A stretch of 64,000 bases of DNA, from the NCBI GenBank assembly GCA_963821235.1, contig CAWGCS010000001.1, forward strand, positions 620,001-684,000, in the 5' to 3' direction. A model generated the notes under the pieces. That model was not told the DNA's origin. It did no database searches and saw only the letters and a program-made list of their open reading frames with translations. Shown piece after piece: positions 18,206 to 27,420 of the stretch; the first letter of the stretch is position 1, and the number at the start of each line of letters is the position of its first letter. The position numbers and the translations under genes were made by a program. The DNA is from CTSoil-043 sp963821235. GTDB taxonomy: Bacteria > Chloroflexota > Limnocylindria > Limnocylindrales > CSP1-4.

Positions 18206-19009
18206 TCAGGCCAGGAGGTCGCGCCGCCGGAAGAGCAGGAGCGCGGCCAGCCAGCCGGCGACCGCGACCCCAGCGAAGGCGACGATCCCGACCCAGTCGA
18301 CGATCCCCTCGTCGATCAGCCTGGAGAACATCAGGTACTTGAAGGCCGAGAGGTCGCCAAGCCATGCCAGGCTGGGCTGGAGCTGGGCGATGACGTTGAC
18401 CAGGTACATGGCGATGAGGATCCCTGCCGTCGCGCCCGCCGCGATCCCCCTGCTCAGGGTCAGGACCGCGATGAGGGAGGCCACGCCGGCGATGGCGCAG
18501 CCGAAGAGGAAGAGGATGACCCCGCCCGCCAGGAACCGAGGCGCGTCGAAGGACGCGCCGACCAGGGCGGCCACGACCAGCACGCCGAGGACCGTGGCCA
18601 GGGCCAGCATGGCCATGGATACGACCTGGCCGCCGATCGAGGCCAGCATGTGGCTCGTCCGCGTGAGCGGCGTCCCGAGCGGCATCTCGATCCAGCCCCG
18701 CTCCGTGTCCGCGGCGGTCGCCCGGGTGGCCCCGACGATGGCCGCGATGGCGGCCACGACCGGCCACAGGAAGCTTCCGATGTAGGTCGAGAAGAAGACG
18801 CCGGGGTCGGAGAGGCTGCCCGTCATCCCGAAGGCGGCCATCATCTCCTTCGGGAAGAGCTTCATGTAGTCATCGATCATCGCCGCGTTGTCGACCATGA
18901 TCGGGTAGAAGGCGGCCATGATCGCGCCGTAGGCCAGCACGATCACGGCCAGCCAGCCGACGACCGCGCGGCTGCGGCGGAGCTCCAGGCGGAGCGAGCG
19001 GGCGGTCAT
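18206..19009 (-). CDS. ABC-2 type transporter permease
   Basis: A 267-residue permease with about six transmembrane segments, the last near VGIVAFAGVAVAGWLAALLLFRRRDLLA. An extracytoplasmic region follows the first helix (YPIMVDNAAMIDDYMKLFPKEMMAAFGM). The layout matches ABC-2 permeases of drug or antimicrobial-peptide efflux systems. Its start overlaps the ATPase stop by 4 bases, so the two form one transporter. Substrate unknown. Confidence 0.88.
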   Translation of the reverse strand: MTARSLRLELRRSRAVVGWLAVIVLAYGAIMAAFYPIMVDNAAMIDDYMKLFPKEMMAAFGMTGSLSDPGVFFSTYIGSFLWPVVAAIAAIVGATRATAADTERGWIEMPLGTPLTRTSHMLASIGGQVVSMAMLALATVLGVLVVAALVGASFDAPRFLAGGVILFLFGCAIAGVASLIAVLTLSRGIAAGATAGILIAMYLVNVIAQLQPSLAWLGDLSAFKYLMFSRLIDEGIVDWVGIVAFAGVAVAGWLAALLLFRRRDLLA

Positions 19010-19971
19010 GACACCACCTCCGGGGACGCGGCCGGCTCCTGGCCGGTCGACGAGCCGGCGGCCGCTTCGAGGCGGCCGTTCGAGCCGGCGACCGTGCCGT
19101 CGTAGTAGCGGAAGAAGAGATCCTCCACGTCCGGCGTGGAGATGGCGATGTCGCGGACGTCGAGCTCCGCCAGCCGCCTGAGGATGGGACCCACCTCGCC
19201 GCGAACCATGAGGTGGACGTCCTGCCCGGTGCTGGAGAGGACCGTCACGCCGGGCAGGTCGAACGTGCCGTCGTCGGCGGGCCGGCCGAGGAGCAGGTTG
19301 ATGGCACGGGTGTGATCCCCGACCAGGGCCTGGACGGTGGCCACCTTGACCAGCTTCCCTTCCCGGATGATCGCCACGCGGTCGCAGGCGCGCTCGACCT
19401 CCGTCAGGTTGTGGGACGAGAGGAAGACCGTCCGGCCGGCCTGGCGCGCCTCGGCCACGAGGGCCAGGAACTCGCGCTGCATGAGCGGATCGAGGCCGGT
19501 GGAGGGCTCGTCCATCACCAGCAGCGGCTCGGTCCCCATGAAGACCTGGACCACGCCCACCTTCTGGCGGTTGCCACGCGACAGCTTCCTGACCTGCACG
19601 CCGGGGTCCAGGTCGAGGCGCTCCGCCAGCGGGCCCCAGACTCCCTTTGGCAGCCCCCGCAGGGCGCCGACGTGGTCGAGCAGCTGGGCGGCGCTGAGAT
19701 CCCCCAGGTAGCCTGGATCGCTGCCGAGGTGGGCCAGCGTCCGGTGGACGGCCGGCGCGTCCCGCCACGCGTCGCGTCCCCAGATCGTCGCCGTCCCGAC
19801 GCTCGGCCGGATGAGGCCGAGGAGCATCCGGATCGTCGTCGTCTTGCCTGCCCCATTGGGGCCCAGGAAGCCGAAGACCTCCCCCTCGTGGACCGTGACG
19901 TCGAGGTCGAGCACCCCGCGTCGACTGCCGTACCACCGCGTCAGGCCGCGAAGCTCGATCGCGTCGGCCAT
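19006..19971 (-). CDS. ABC transporter ATP-binding protein
   Basis: A 321-residue ATPase with Walker A GPNGAGKT (about residues 38-45), the Q-loop region HLGSDPGYL, the signature LSRGNRQKV, Walker B LLVMDEPSTGLDP and the H-loop SSHNLTEVE. The C-terminal 90 residues form the extra domain common in ABC-2 exporters of the CcmA/drug-resistance group. GGAGG precedes the ATG by 7 bases. It pairs with the permease directly downstream. Confidence 0.92.
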   Translation of the reverse strand: MADAIELRGLTRWYGSRRGVLDLDVTVHEGEVFGFLGPNGAGKTTTIRMLLGLIRPSVGTATIWGRDAWRDAPAVHRTLAHLGSDPGYLGDLSAAQLLDHVGALRGLPKGVWGPLAERLDLDPGVQVRKLSRGNRQKVGVVQVFMGTEPLLVMDEPSTGLDPLMQREFLALVAEARQAGRTVFLSSHNLTEVERACDRVAIIREGKLVKVATVQALVGDHTRAINLLLGRPADDGTFDLPGVTVLSSTGQDVHLMVRGEVGPILRRLAELDVRDIAISTPDVEDLFFRYYDGTVAGSNGRLEAAAGSSTGQEPAASPEVVS

Positions 19972-20104
19972 GGCGCACCTCCGTCCATGTCACAGGGGCG
20001 CGGTGCGCCGGGTCGGGCCCGGACCAAGGGCTCGCCCGCACCGCCAACGGCCCACGGTGAGCCCCACGGTGGGAGCGGGCGAGAGCCGCTCGGCATGATC
20101 GGAT

Positions 20105-20120
20105 CGGGACGGACGTCCCG
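20105..20120 (-). terminator. Possible hairpin terminator after the DUF2344 gene
   Basis: A six-base-pair stem (CGGGAC, loop GGAC, GTCCCG) just downstream of the DUF2344 stop. There is no T-tract, so it is at most a weak or factor-assisted terminator in the 158-base gap before the ABC transporter genes. Confidence 0.3.
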
Positions 20121-20129
20121 ACCGGAATC

Positions 20130-20870
20130 TCACCCTGGCGGCGCGTCCGGGTCGTCGGCGAGCACGAGCCGCGCGCGGGTGATGGCGCGCACCTCCAGGG
20201 GTCCCGCCAGCGGAGGCGCGGGCGGCTCGCCGAGCGCGGCCATGACCTCCTCGGGGCGCCCCACCGCGTCCGTCGCCTGCCGCAGCCGCATGGCGAGCGT
20301 CACGCCGGCGCCGCCGGAGGCGCGGACGGAGAGGCCCAACAGCAGGGATCGCAGGTCGTAGGACGTCACCTTCTTCTCCCGCCGCCGCTCGCGCGGCAGC
20401 GTGGCCGCGGCCAGCAGGGCGAGCGCGGCCCCTTCGAGCGCCCAGCGGGGCGCCCCCGTGACGAGCACGCGGTAGTCGGCTGCCACGACAGCCGAGGGCG
20501 CCGAGGGCGCTCCCACCCAGACGTCGTGGAGGTCCACCAGGGACCAGCCCGGCGGGAGCGCGGTGCGGACCGCGTCGCGGACCACCGTGACGGGCAGCCG
20601 CTCGGTGAGGAGGATGTCGACGATCTCCCGCTCCCCGCTGATCCCCAGGGGGAGCGGCGCGGCGACCACGAACCGGCCGCGCCCGACCCCCTCCCCGGCC
20701 AGCGGAAGCCGGCTGGCCTCGAGGATCGCCGGCCAGGGCGAGCCGGCGGAGCCGTGCTCCGGCGGCGCGGCCACGGCCGGCATCGCCAGGAAGAGGCGCC
20801 AGCGCCGGCGGGCTGGCGCCGGACGGGCGGCGGCCGGCGCGTCGGGGGAAGGCTCGGTGGGGTTCGTCAC
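20130..20870 (-). CDS. DUF2344 (TIGR03936-like, radical-SAM-linked) protein
   Basis: A 246-residue protein with the hallmarks of DUF2344. A conserved N-terminal region around PWPAILEASRLPLAGEGVGRGRFVVAAPLPLGISGEREIVDI leads to a second half with WSLVDLHDVWVGAPS, and a C-terminal RAITRARLVLA. Homologues usually accompany a radical-SAM/B12 protein and sit next to rng and rplU. Here the rplU neighbourhood is kept, but no radical-SAM gene or rng is visible nearby. The GTG start gives a Pro/Ala-rich lead of about 25 residues. Function unknown. Confidence 0.7.
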   Translation of the reverse strand: MTNPTEPSPDAPAAARPAPARRRWRLFLAMPAVAAPPEHGSAGSPWPAILEASRLPLAGEGVGRGRFVVAAPLPLGISGEREIVDILLTERLPVTVVRDAVRTALPPGWSLVDLHDVWVGAPSAPSAVVAADYRVLVTGAPRWALEGAALALLAAATLPRERRREKKVTSYDLRSLLLGLSVRASGGAGVTLAMRLRQATDAVGRPEEVMAALGEPPAPPLAGPLEVRAITRARLVLADDPDAPPG

Positions 20871-20876
20871 GTCTGC

Positions 20877-20882
20877 TAGTCT
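20877..20882 (+). promoter_or_regulatory. Candidate -10 box for the AI-2E-family gene
   Basis: TAGTCT lies 9 bases before the ATG at 20892 in the 21-base gap between two divergent genes. It fits the TAnnnT-near-start pattern seen at several genes here, but only a partial Shine-Dalgarno-like GGAA is present. Confidence 0.4.
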
Positions 20883-20891
20883 GCCGGAACG

Positions 20892-22199
20892 ATGGAGGCT
20901 CCCGTCGCAACGCCCGCCCCTGCCGGCCTTCCGGTCCCATCGCGGCGGGTGCTCGTCCTGATCGGCGGGGCGCTCGTCCTGGCGACCGTCCTGTGGTTCG
21001 GCCGGGACGTCCTGGCGCCGTTCATCGTCGGCCTCCTGCTCGTCTACCTCCTCGACCCCGTCGTCGAGCGCCTGGCCCGGATCCGCGTCGCCGGCCGGGG
21101 AGCTCCGAGATGGTTCCTCATCCTGCTCGTCTACGTCGTCGTCGTCCTCGTCCTGGCCGAGCTGCTGCTCCTCCTGGTGGGCCCGCTCATCGAGCAGGTC
21201 CAGGCGTTCATCCAGGATGCCCCCGGCTACCTGGAGACGGTGAACCAGCGCCTCTCCGAGGCGTTCTCGTGGTGGAACCGCCTCGACCTCCCGGCCGACG
21301 TCCGGGCGGCGATCGACCAGGCGCTCCGCGACCTCCCGGCCACGATCGCATCCTTCATCCCGTCGCTCGTGCGGCCGGTCTTCACCTCGGTCGTCGGGCT
21401 GGTCGGCTCCGTCTTCGGCTACCTCATCATCCCCGTCTGGGCCTTCTGGATCCTCAAGGATCGGCCGGCGATCACCCGCGCCTTCGACCGGGCGGTCCCG
21501 GCCCCGTGGCGCGCGGACACGTGGGCCACGCTGGGGATCGTCCGCCGCGTCTTCGGCTCCTGGATCCGCGGCCAGATCGTGCTGGGGCTGGTCGTCGGGA
21601 TCGCCACGTTCATCGGCCTGGTCTTCCTCGGCGTCGCCGTCGACCCGGTCTTCGGCCGCTACTCCGTCCTCCTGGCGGTGATCGCCGGCGTCCTCGAGCT
21701 GCTGCCCATCATCGGCCCGATCATCGCCGCGATCCCGGCCGTCCTCCTGGGAGCCACCGCCGGCACGCCGGGGATCATCGCCGCGCTCGTCCTCTACTTC
21801 GCCATCCAGCAGCTGGAGAACAACATCCTCGTCCCCAAGATCCAGGGCGACGCCACCAACCTCCACCCGGCGGTCGTCATCTTCTCGCTCATCGTGGGCG
21901 GCGCGATCGCCGGCCTCCTCGGGGCGATCCTGGCCCTGCCGGTGGCGGCCACGATGCGGGACCTCTACATCTACGCCTTCCGCCGCGCCGGGGGCATGAC
22001 GCCGGAGCAGGCGGCGACGGGAAACGCCCGGACGTCCGACGAGGCGGTTCCGGCCGCGAGCCGGCGCCCGGCAGGCGCCGTGCCACCGGTCGGTTCGTCT
22101 GCGCCCCAGGCCACGCCGCCCGACTACCCGGTCACGCCGCCAACGCCCGACATCGAGGTCCGGCCGGCCAACGTCGAGGCAGAGCCTGTCGAGCCCTAG
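20892..22199 (+). CDS. AI-2E family (PerM/TqsA-like) transporter
   Basis: A 435-residue polytopic protein. Two N-terminal helices (VLVLIGGALVLATVLWFG and FIVGLLLVYLLDPVVERL) are followed by a third helix, an amphipathic segment and five further helices. The family region PIIGPIIAAIPAVLLGATAGTPG and the ENNILVPKIQGDATNLHP loop are clear. Members export autoinducer-2 or act as sodium/proton antiporters. The last 80 residues are a Pro/Ala-rich cytoplasmic tail. It is convergent with the next gene, with stop codons overlapping by 4 bases. Confidence 0.88.
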   Translation: MEAPVATPAPAGLPVPSRRVLVLIGGALVLATVLWFGRDVLAPFIVGLLLVYLLDPVVERLARIRVAGRGAPRWFLILLVYVVVVLVLAELLLLLVGPLIEQVQAFIQDAPGYLETVNQRLSEAFSWWNRLDLPADVRAAIDQALRDLPATIASFIPSLVRPVFTSVVGLVGSVFGYLIIPVWAFWILKDRPAITRAFDRAVPAPWRADTWATLGIVRRVFGSWIRGQIVLGLVVGIATFIGLVFLGVAVDPVFGRYSVLLAVIAGVLELLPIIGPIIAAIPAVLLGATAGTPGIIAALVLYFAIQQLENNILVPKIQGDATNLHPAVVIFSLIVGGAIAGLLGAILALPVAATMRDLYIYAFRRAGGMTPEQAATGNARTSDEAVPAASRRPAGAVPPVGSSAPQATPPDYPVTPPTPDIEVRPANVEAEPVEP

Positions 22200-23458
22200 G
22201 CCGGCGCCGGTGCGGCCGGGCCGGCGCCCGCCGCGTCCGCCTCTGCCGCCGCCCGCGGGATCACCAGACCGAGCAGGACGGGCGCCGCGATCGTGGTCAG
22301 GACGACCGCCACGAGCACCGCGCTGAAGAGGTCGGCGCTGAGCAGCCCGAGACCCAGGCCGAGGGTGACGACGACGATGCCGACCTCGCCGCGGGGCGCC
22401 ATCCCGACGCCGACGGCCAGCGAGGCCCACGACCCGGCGGAGCGGGCCCCGATGATGCCGCCCAGCACCTTGGTGAGGATCCCGACGAGGGCGAGGACGA
22501 CCGCGGCGACCGCCAGGCGCGGCTCGAGCAGCGCCCCGAGATCGAGCTGGGCGCCCGTCACCGCGAAGAAGAACGGGGCGAAGACCTGGGCCAGGGGCTG
22601 GATCTCGTGCTCGATCTCGTCCTGGGCCTCCGTCTCGGCGACGATCAGGCCCGCCACGAAGGCGCCGATGATCGCGGCCAGGCCGACGAAGCCGGCCAGG
22701 ATCGCCAGCCCCAGCATCAGCATGAACCCGGGCACGAGGGGCGTGTCGGCGAAGAGGGGCCAGGTGAAGACCTCGCGGCCGACCCCCCGGGCACGCCGGG
22801 CGATCGCGAAGCCCAGGCCGACGAAGCCGAGCCCGCCGACGACGAGGCCGAGCGTCGCGATCGAGAGGTCGCCTTCGGCCGCGCCGGAGACGATCCCGAT
22901 GAGGATGAGGGCGAGCACGTCGTCGATGACGGCGGCCCCGATGATGATCCGGCTGAAGCGCCGGTCGAGGACCCCGAGCTCCGCCAGGACGCGGCTGGTG
23001 ATCCCGATGCTCGTCGCGGCGAGGGCGAGTCCCACGAACGCCGCGGTGGCCGGCGACTCCCCGGTCAGCAGCGCGTAGGCCGACCCGGCGGCGATGGGGA
23101 AGACCACGCCCAGCACGGCGGTGACGGCGGCCGGCCGGCCCACCTGGAGTAGCTCGTCGGTCTTGATCTCGAGGCCAACCGCGAAGAGGAGGATCACGAC
23201 CCCGATCTCGGCCAGGACGTTCGCCGTCTCGCCCGGCACGACCAGGCCGAGGGCGAAGGGTCCGACCAGGAAGCCGCCCGCCAGCTCGCCGATGACGCCC
23301 GGCTGCCGCAGGCGCCGGAAGACCTCCTCGCCGACCTTCGCCGCGACGAAGAGGACGAAGAGCCCGACGATGATCTCGAGCGTTCCGGACGAGCCGGCCG
23401 CCTGGGGTGGCAGCGGGGCGGGGCGGGCGGGATCGAGCCCGACGAGGAGCGGGGTCAT
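22196..23458 (-). CDS. CPA2-family cation:proton antiporter
   Basis: A 420-residue membrane protein with about 12 helices. Family features include FVAAKVGEEVFRRLRQPGVIGELAGGFLVGP at the start, GVVILLFAVGLEI, and the paired acidic residues in IIIGAAVIDDVLALIL that bind the exchanged ion in NapA/KefB-like antiporters. No regulatory TrkA-N domain follows, so it is the short form. A TATCGT box (23467-23472) lies 8 bases before the ATG, with no Shine-Dalgarno, suggesting a leaderless mRNA. Confidence 0.9.
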   Translation of the reverse strand: MTPLLVGLDPARPAPLPPQAAGSSGTLEIIVGLFVLFVAAKVGEEVFRRLRQPGVIGELAGGFLVGPFALGLVVPGETANVLAEIGVVILLFAVGLEIKTDELLQVGRPAAVTAVLGVVFPIAAGSAYALLTGESPATAAFVGLALAATSIGITSRVLAELGVLDRRFSRIIIGAAVIDDVLALILIGIVSGAAEGDLSIATLGLVVGGLGFVGLGFAIARRARGVGREVFTWPLFADTPLVPGFMLMLGLAILAGFVGLAAIIGAFVAGLIVAETEAQDEIEHEIQPLAQVFAPFFFAVTGAQLDLGALLEPRLAVAAVVLALVGILTKVLGGIIGARSAGSWASLAVGVGMAPRGEVGIVVVTLGLGLGLLSADLFSAVLVAVVLTTIAAPVLLGLVIPRAAAEADAAGAGPAAPAPA

Positions 23459-23530
23459 GGCCGGGAACGATACCGGGCCGCTCGCCAGCGAGCTCCCGTC
23501 CGGGCCCGGTCGCCGACGGCGACCGGGCGG

Positions 23531-24691
23531 TCACCACTCGGCGCGGCGTTGCCGGATGGAGATGCTCTGCAGGACCCCCAGGCCGATGGCCATGCTGACC
23601 AGCGAGGACCCTCCGTGGGTGATGAACGGGAGCGGGATCCCCGTGATCGGCATGATCCCGAGGACCATCCCCACGTTGACAGTGATCTGGAAGAGGACCA
23701 GGGAGGCGATCCCCGCCCCGGCCATCAGGCCGAACGGGTCGCGCGACCGCCAGGCGATCGCCAGCACCCGCCAGATGAGGGCGGCGAAGAGCAGGAAGAC
23801 GACGACGCAGCCGACGAAGCCGAGCTCCTCGGCCAGGATGGCGAAGACGAAGTCGGTCGTCTGGACCGGCAGGAGGTCCGCCTGGTTCTGGGCGCCGTTC
23901 GTGAGACCCGCTCCCAGCCATCCGCCCGCCGAGACCGCCTTCTGCGCGGTGAGCAGCTGGAACCCCGCGCCCAGGGGGTCCTTCGCCGGGTCGAGGAAGC
24001 TCGTCAGCCGCTCGCGCTGGTAGTCGTGCAGCACGTAGGTCCAGACGAGCGGCAGCGCGGCCAGCCCCGCCGCGCTCAGGGCCCCGAGCCAGCGGAGGCT
24101 GGCGCCCGCCATGAAGAGCATCCCGCCCAGGATGGCGAAGAAGACGAGGGACGTGCCGAGGTCCGGCTGGAGCATGACGAGGACCCACGGCGGGCCCATC
24201 ACGAGGCAGGCGCCCAGGATGGAGGTGAGCGAGTCCAGGCGCTTCTCGCGGTCGGCGAGGTAGCGGGCCAGGACGAGGATCATCAGGATCTTGGCGAGCT
24301 CGCTGAACTGGAACTGGAACCCCAGGATGGAGATCCAGCGTGCCGACGCGGCGTCGGAGTCGCCAAGGGCCAGGGTGGCCGCCAGCAGGCCCAGGTTCAC
24401 GAGGTAGATCGGCCAGGTGAGGGTGCGGAGCCAGCGATAGTCGAAGGCCGTCGAGACCGCGTAGACCACGAGGGCGATGCCCGCCCAGATGAGCCCGCGG
24501 GTGAAGGTCGTCCCGGCGACGAGGGCCTCGCCGAGCTGGGCCGTCGTGTTGCTGTAGGCCATCGCCAGGCCGATCGCCGCCAGGAGCACCGCGTAGACCG
24601 TCAGCTGGATGTCGTAGTCGCGCCAGGCGACGCCGGACGTCCGGGCCGCGAGGCCGGTCGCGGCAGCCCGTTCGACGCGCAGGACGCCCAT
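23531..24691 (-). CDS. rodA: Rod-shape peptidoglycan glycosyltransferase RodA
   Basis: A 386-residue SEDS-family polymerase of about ten helices. It contains the SEDS signatures ISILGFQFQFSELAKILMILVLARYLAD, VMLQPDLGTSLVFFAI with the key Asp, and GIPLPFITHGGSSLVSMAIGLGVLQSI. It polymerises lipid II for cell elongation and works with the PBP2 encoded just upstream. Its start codon touches the PBP2 stop. Confidence 0.96.
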   Translation of the reverse strand: MGVLRVERAAATGLAARTSGVAWRDYDIQLTVYAVLLAAIGLAMAYSNTTAQLGEALVAGTTFTRGLIWAGIALVVYAVSTAFDYRWLRTLTWPIYLVNLGLLAATLALGDSDAASARWISILGFQFQFSELAKILMILVLARYLADREKRLDSLTSILGACLVMGPPWVLVMLQPDLGTSLVFFAILGGMLFMAGASLRWLGALSAAGLAALPLVWTYVLHDYQRERLTSFLDPAKDPLGAGFQLLTAQKAVSAGGWLGAGLTNGAQNQADLLPVQTTDFVFAILAEELGFVGCVVVFLLFAALIWRVLAIAWRSRDPFGLMAGAGIASLVLFQITVNVGMVLGIMPITGIPLPFITHGGSSLVSMAIGLGVLQSISIRQRRAEW

Positions 24692-26619
24692 CAGGTGCGG
24701 CCCTGGTAGAAGTTGGTCCGCTTGAGGAGCTGGGGAAGGCGGTAGTCCTGGTCGATCTTGTAGTGGAGCTGGAGGTAGTACTTGGCGACCTCGGTCGCCA
24801 CGTTGCCGAGCGTCCGCGAGTCGTAGGTGAAGACCGCGAACGCGAGCTGCGAGTCGGGCTTGGAGACGTCGCCGGTGGGGTTGTCCTTCACCCAGGCGTT
24901 CTTCGGGACGAAGCCGGCGAACCAGTGGCTGTAGGGGAGCACGCCGTTCTTGTCGCGGACCCCGAACTCCGCGGTGCCCGTCTTGCCGGCCACGACGATC
25001 GGGAGATCCACCAGGTTGTACGTGTGACGGCTGGTGACGACGCGCCTGGCTGCCTTGCGCATGGCCGTGAGGACGGAGGCAGGAGCCTTCATCTTGCGGA
25101 TCAGCTTCGGCTCGAAGGGGCGCACGACCGTCCCGTCCGGGGCCCGCACCTCGCGGACCACCTGGGGCTGGTAGAGCTTCCCGCCGTTCGCCAGCGCCGC
25201 GTACGCGTTGGCCAGCTGGAGGACGGTTGCCAGGTCATAGCCCTGCCCGATCCCGGCCTGGAGGACCTCGCCGCCGTAGACCTGCTGGCCGAAGGTGTCC
25301 ATCTTCCACTGCTCGGTCGGGACGAGGCCGGCGGACTCGTTGGGCAGGTCGATCCCGGTCGTGCGCCCGAAGCCAAACTGGCGAGCCCAGTAGGCGAGGC
25401 GGTCCATCCCGACCTGCTGGGCGAGCTGGTAGAAGAAGGTGTCGCTCGAGTGGCCGAAGCCGTCGTAGATGTCGAGCGGGCCCCACCCCTGGCGGTTCCA
25501 CTCCCAGAACTTCGTCTGGCCCAGCTGGACGTACGGCTTGCTCAGGACGGTGGAGGTGGTGGTGATGACCTTGTCGGCCAGCGCCGCCGTGCCGGTCACG
25601 AGCTTGTACGTGGAGCCCGGTGGCTGGATGTCCCCGATGGCGTGGTTGATGAGGGGCTTGTTCGGGTCGTCGAGGAGCTTCTTGAACTGGGCGTCCGAGA
25701 TCCCCCGCGAGAAGAGGTTGGCGTCGTAGGTCGGGTAGCTGACCATGGCCAGCACCTCGCCCGTCTGGGGGTTCAGGACGACCATCGCGCCGCGCTTGAG
25801 GTTGGCCTTCTCGAGGCCCCACAGGAGGGCCTTCTCGGCCAGCTCCTGCTCCTTCGTGTCGATGGTCAGCACGAGCGAGCTGCCGGCGGTCGGCGGGGTC
25901 TCCGTGCCGACGACGCGGACCGTCCGGCCGGTGGCGTCCTTCTCGACGCGCTGGGTGCCGTACGTGCCGCGGAGCTCCTTCTCGTAGGTGAGCTCGACGC
26001 CCGCCTTCCCGATCCGGTCGTCGGCGAGGTAGCCGGACCCCTTGAGCTCCGCGTAGCCCTCGGCCGAGACCGGTCCCGTGTAGCCGACGATCTGGGTCAT
26101 CAGGGTGCCGCTCAGGTAGTCGCGCCGAGGCTCGACCGTGACTTCCACGCCGGGAAGGGTCAGGCCATCCTCGGAGATCAGCCGCGCCGTGGCCTCGGGG
26201 ACGTCGTGGGCGATGGCCACGGCGTCGAAGCGCGAGGTCGCCCCCGCGTCGATCGTCGCGTTGATCGTGCCCGGCGTCGTGTCGAGGAGGCCGGCGAGCC
26301 GCTCGACGACCTCCGGCCGCCGCGAGAGGGGGAGGTCGGCCGGTCGCACGCGGACGGTGAAGGTCGGCACGTTCTCGACGAGGGGGCGCCCGGCCCGGTC
26401 ATAGATGAGGCCCCGCGTGGAGGCGATCGGCTCGAGGGCCGTCGATCGCGACTCCCCGACCGGCGCAGCGGGCACCGCGCCGGTCGTGCCGCTGTCGGCC
26501 AGCTGCATCGACGAGAGGCGGAGCGTCAGGCCGCTGAGCACGACGACCACGGCGATGCCGAAGATGACGAAGCGCCCGGGTCGGCGCTCGCGGGCGAGGG
26601 GCTGCTCGATGACGCTCAC
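24691..26619 (-). CDS. mrdA: Penicillin-binding protein 2
   Basis: A 642-residue class-B transpeptidase. One transmembrane helix lies at residues 17-36, the dimerisation domain follows, and the transpeptidase domain carries Ser336-Thr-Tyr-Lys339, Ser391-Ser-Asp393 and Lys546-Thr-Gly-Thr549. The second motif is SSD rather than the more common SxN, as in other elongation PBPs. It cross-links the strands made by RodA. The GTG start overlaps the mreD stop (GTGA). Confidence 0.95.
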   Translation of the reverse strand: MSVIEQPLARERRPGRFVIFGIAVVVVLSGLTLRLSSMQLADSGTTGAVPAAPVGESRSTALEPIASTRGLIYDRAGRPLVENVPTFTVRVRPADLPLSRRPEVVERLAGLLDTTPGTINATIDAGATSRFDAVAIAHDVPEATARLISEDGLTLPGVEVTVEPRRDYLSGTLMTQIVGYTGPVSAEGYAELKGSGYLADDRIGKAGVELTYEKELRGTYGTQRVEKDATGRTVRVVGTETPPTAGSSLVLTIDTKEQELAEKALLWGLEKANLKRGAMVVLNPQTGEVLAMVSYPTYDANLFSRGISDAQFKKLLDDPNKPLINHAIGDIQPPGSTYKLVTGTAALADKVITTTSTVLSKPYVQLGQTKFWEWNRQGWGPLDIYDGFGHSSDTFFYQLAQQVGMDRLAYWARQFGFGRTTGIDLPNESAGLVPTEQWKMDTFGQQVYGGEVLQAGIGQGYDLATVLQLANAYAALANGGKLYQPQVVREVRAPDGTVVRPFEPKLIRKMKAPASVLTAMRKAARRVVTSRHTYNLVDLPIVVAGKTGTAEFGVRDKNGVLPYSHWFAGFVPKNAWVKDNPTGDVSKPDSQLAFAVFTYDSRTLGNVATEVAKYYLQLHYKIDQDYRLPQLLKRTNFYQGRT

Positions 26620-27122
26620 CAGTCCACCCGCTCGGCTTCGTCGACGCGAGCCCGCCGCCCCACGGCGAGGGCAAGAGGTGCGGCGAGGGCGGCGACCACC
26701 GCCGCGAGGAGCGCCGAGGTCGCGACGCCGGCCATGGGATCCACGCCCGCGGGGACGGCGCGGAGGGCCCGGTAGACGATGACGGTCAGCGGGCTGGCGA
26801 TCGCGGCCAGCACCGTGGCCGTCGCGACGACGACCGGATACGGCGCGCGCGTGAGCATGCGACCCAGCGCCCAGGCGGCGCCGACGGCCAGGAGGTCGAT
26901 GAACGCGGTCAGCCCCAGCGGCCGCATCAGCAGTACGTCGATGACCAGCCCTCCGAGGAAGGCCCACACGAGGCCACCCTCGAGGCCCAGCGCCATCGTC
27001 CACACGACGGCGATGACGAGGACGAGATCGAGGCCACCGCCGCCGGGAGCGGCGAACGGCAGGATGGTTGCCTGGACGAGCGCAGCCACTGCGGCACCGA
27101 CCGCGGCGAGAACCAGGCTCAA
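26616..27122 (-). CDS. mreD: Rod-shape-determining protein MreD
   Basis: A 168-residue protein with about five transmembrane helices and the MreD-like core ATILPFAAPGGGGLDLVLVIAVVWTMALGLEGGLVWAFLGGLVIDVLLMRPLG. I chose the TTG at 27122, where GAGGAAA lies about 9 bases upstream and the first helix starts at once; no ATG or GTG gives a sensible start. The overlap with mrdA and the following rodA supports the assignment. Neither mreB nor mreC is adjacent. Confidence 0.85.
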   Translation of the reverse strand: MSLVLAAVGAAVAALVQATILPFAAPGGGGLDLVLVIAVVWTMALGLEGGLVWAFLGGLVIDVLLMRPLGLTAFIDLLAVGAAWALGRMLTRAPYPVVVATATVLAAIASPLTVIVYRALRAVPAGVDPMAGVATSALLAAVVAALAAPLALAVGRRARVDEAERVDW

Positions 27123-27191
27123 GACGGTCGTTTCCTCAGTTCGCCCGCGGGCGCCGGAGCGACCCGGTCGGACCACGGGGTCTGCCGGCCG

Positions 27192-27221
27192 AGTATACCG
27201 ACCCCCCTCGAACTCGGGCAA
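27192..27221 (-). promoter_or_regulatory. Promoter of the mreD-mrdA-rodA operon
   Basis: On the minus strand, TTGCCC (27216-27221) and TATACT (27192-27197) are 18 bases apart. Transcription would start near 27185, leaving a leader of about 60 bases that contains the GAGGAAA ribosome binding site. Confidence 0.7.
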
Positions 27222-27346
27222 TGGACGGCCGGCCGTCGATCCGAAGCAGCACAAAGGTGCCGGAGGCTGGGCGGCAGGCGCGGTCGCGGCCGATCCGAAG
27301 GGGCGCGGGCATGCCCGACGCGGGCCGGGCGCCGTGTGCTCGGGCC

Positions 27347-27420
27347 GTGGCCCCGTCTTCCGTGGCTCGTGGCCCGTCTTCCGTGGCTCGTGGCCCCGTC
27401 TTCCGTGGCTCGTGGCCCGT
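27347..27420. repeat. Tandem repeat, three 21-22 base units plus a partial unit
   Basis: Units of 22, 21 and 22 bases at 27347-27368, 27369-27389 and 27390-27411 share the core CCGTCTTCCGTGGCTC. They differ only in the length of the GTGGCCC(C) joint. A partial fourth unit follows to 27420. It lies in non-coding DNA 225 bases left of parS. Iterons, a protein-binding array or a slippage product are all possible. Confidence 0.85.

Noticed and set aside
20870..24188. Continuous minus-strand frame running from DUF2344 across the AI-2E and antiporter genes
   Set aside because: Only the part from GTG 20870 leftwards has family similarity; the rest is a shadow of genes in other frames.
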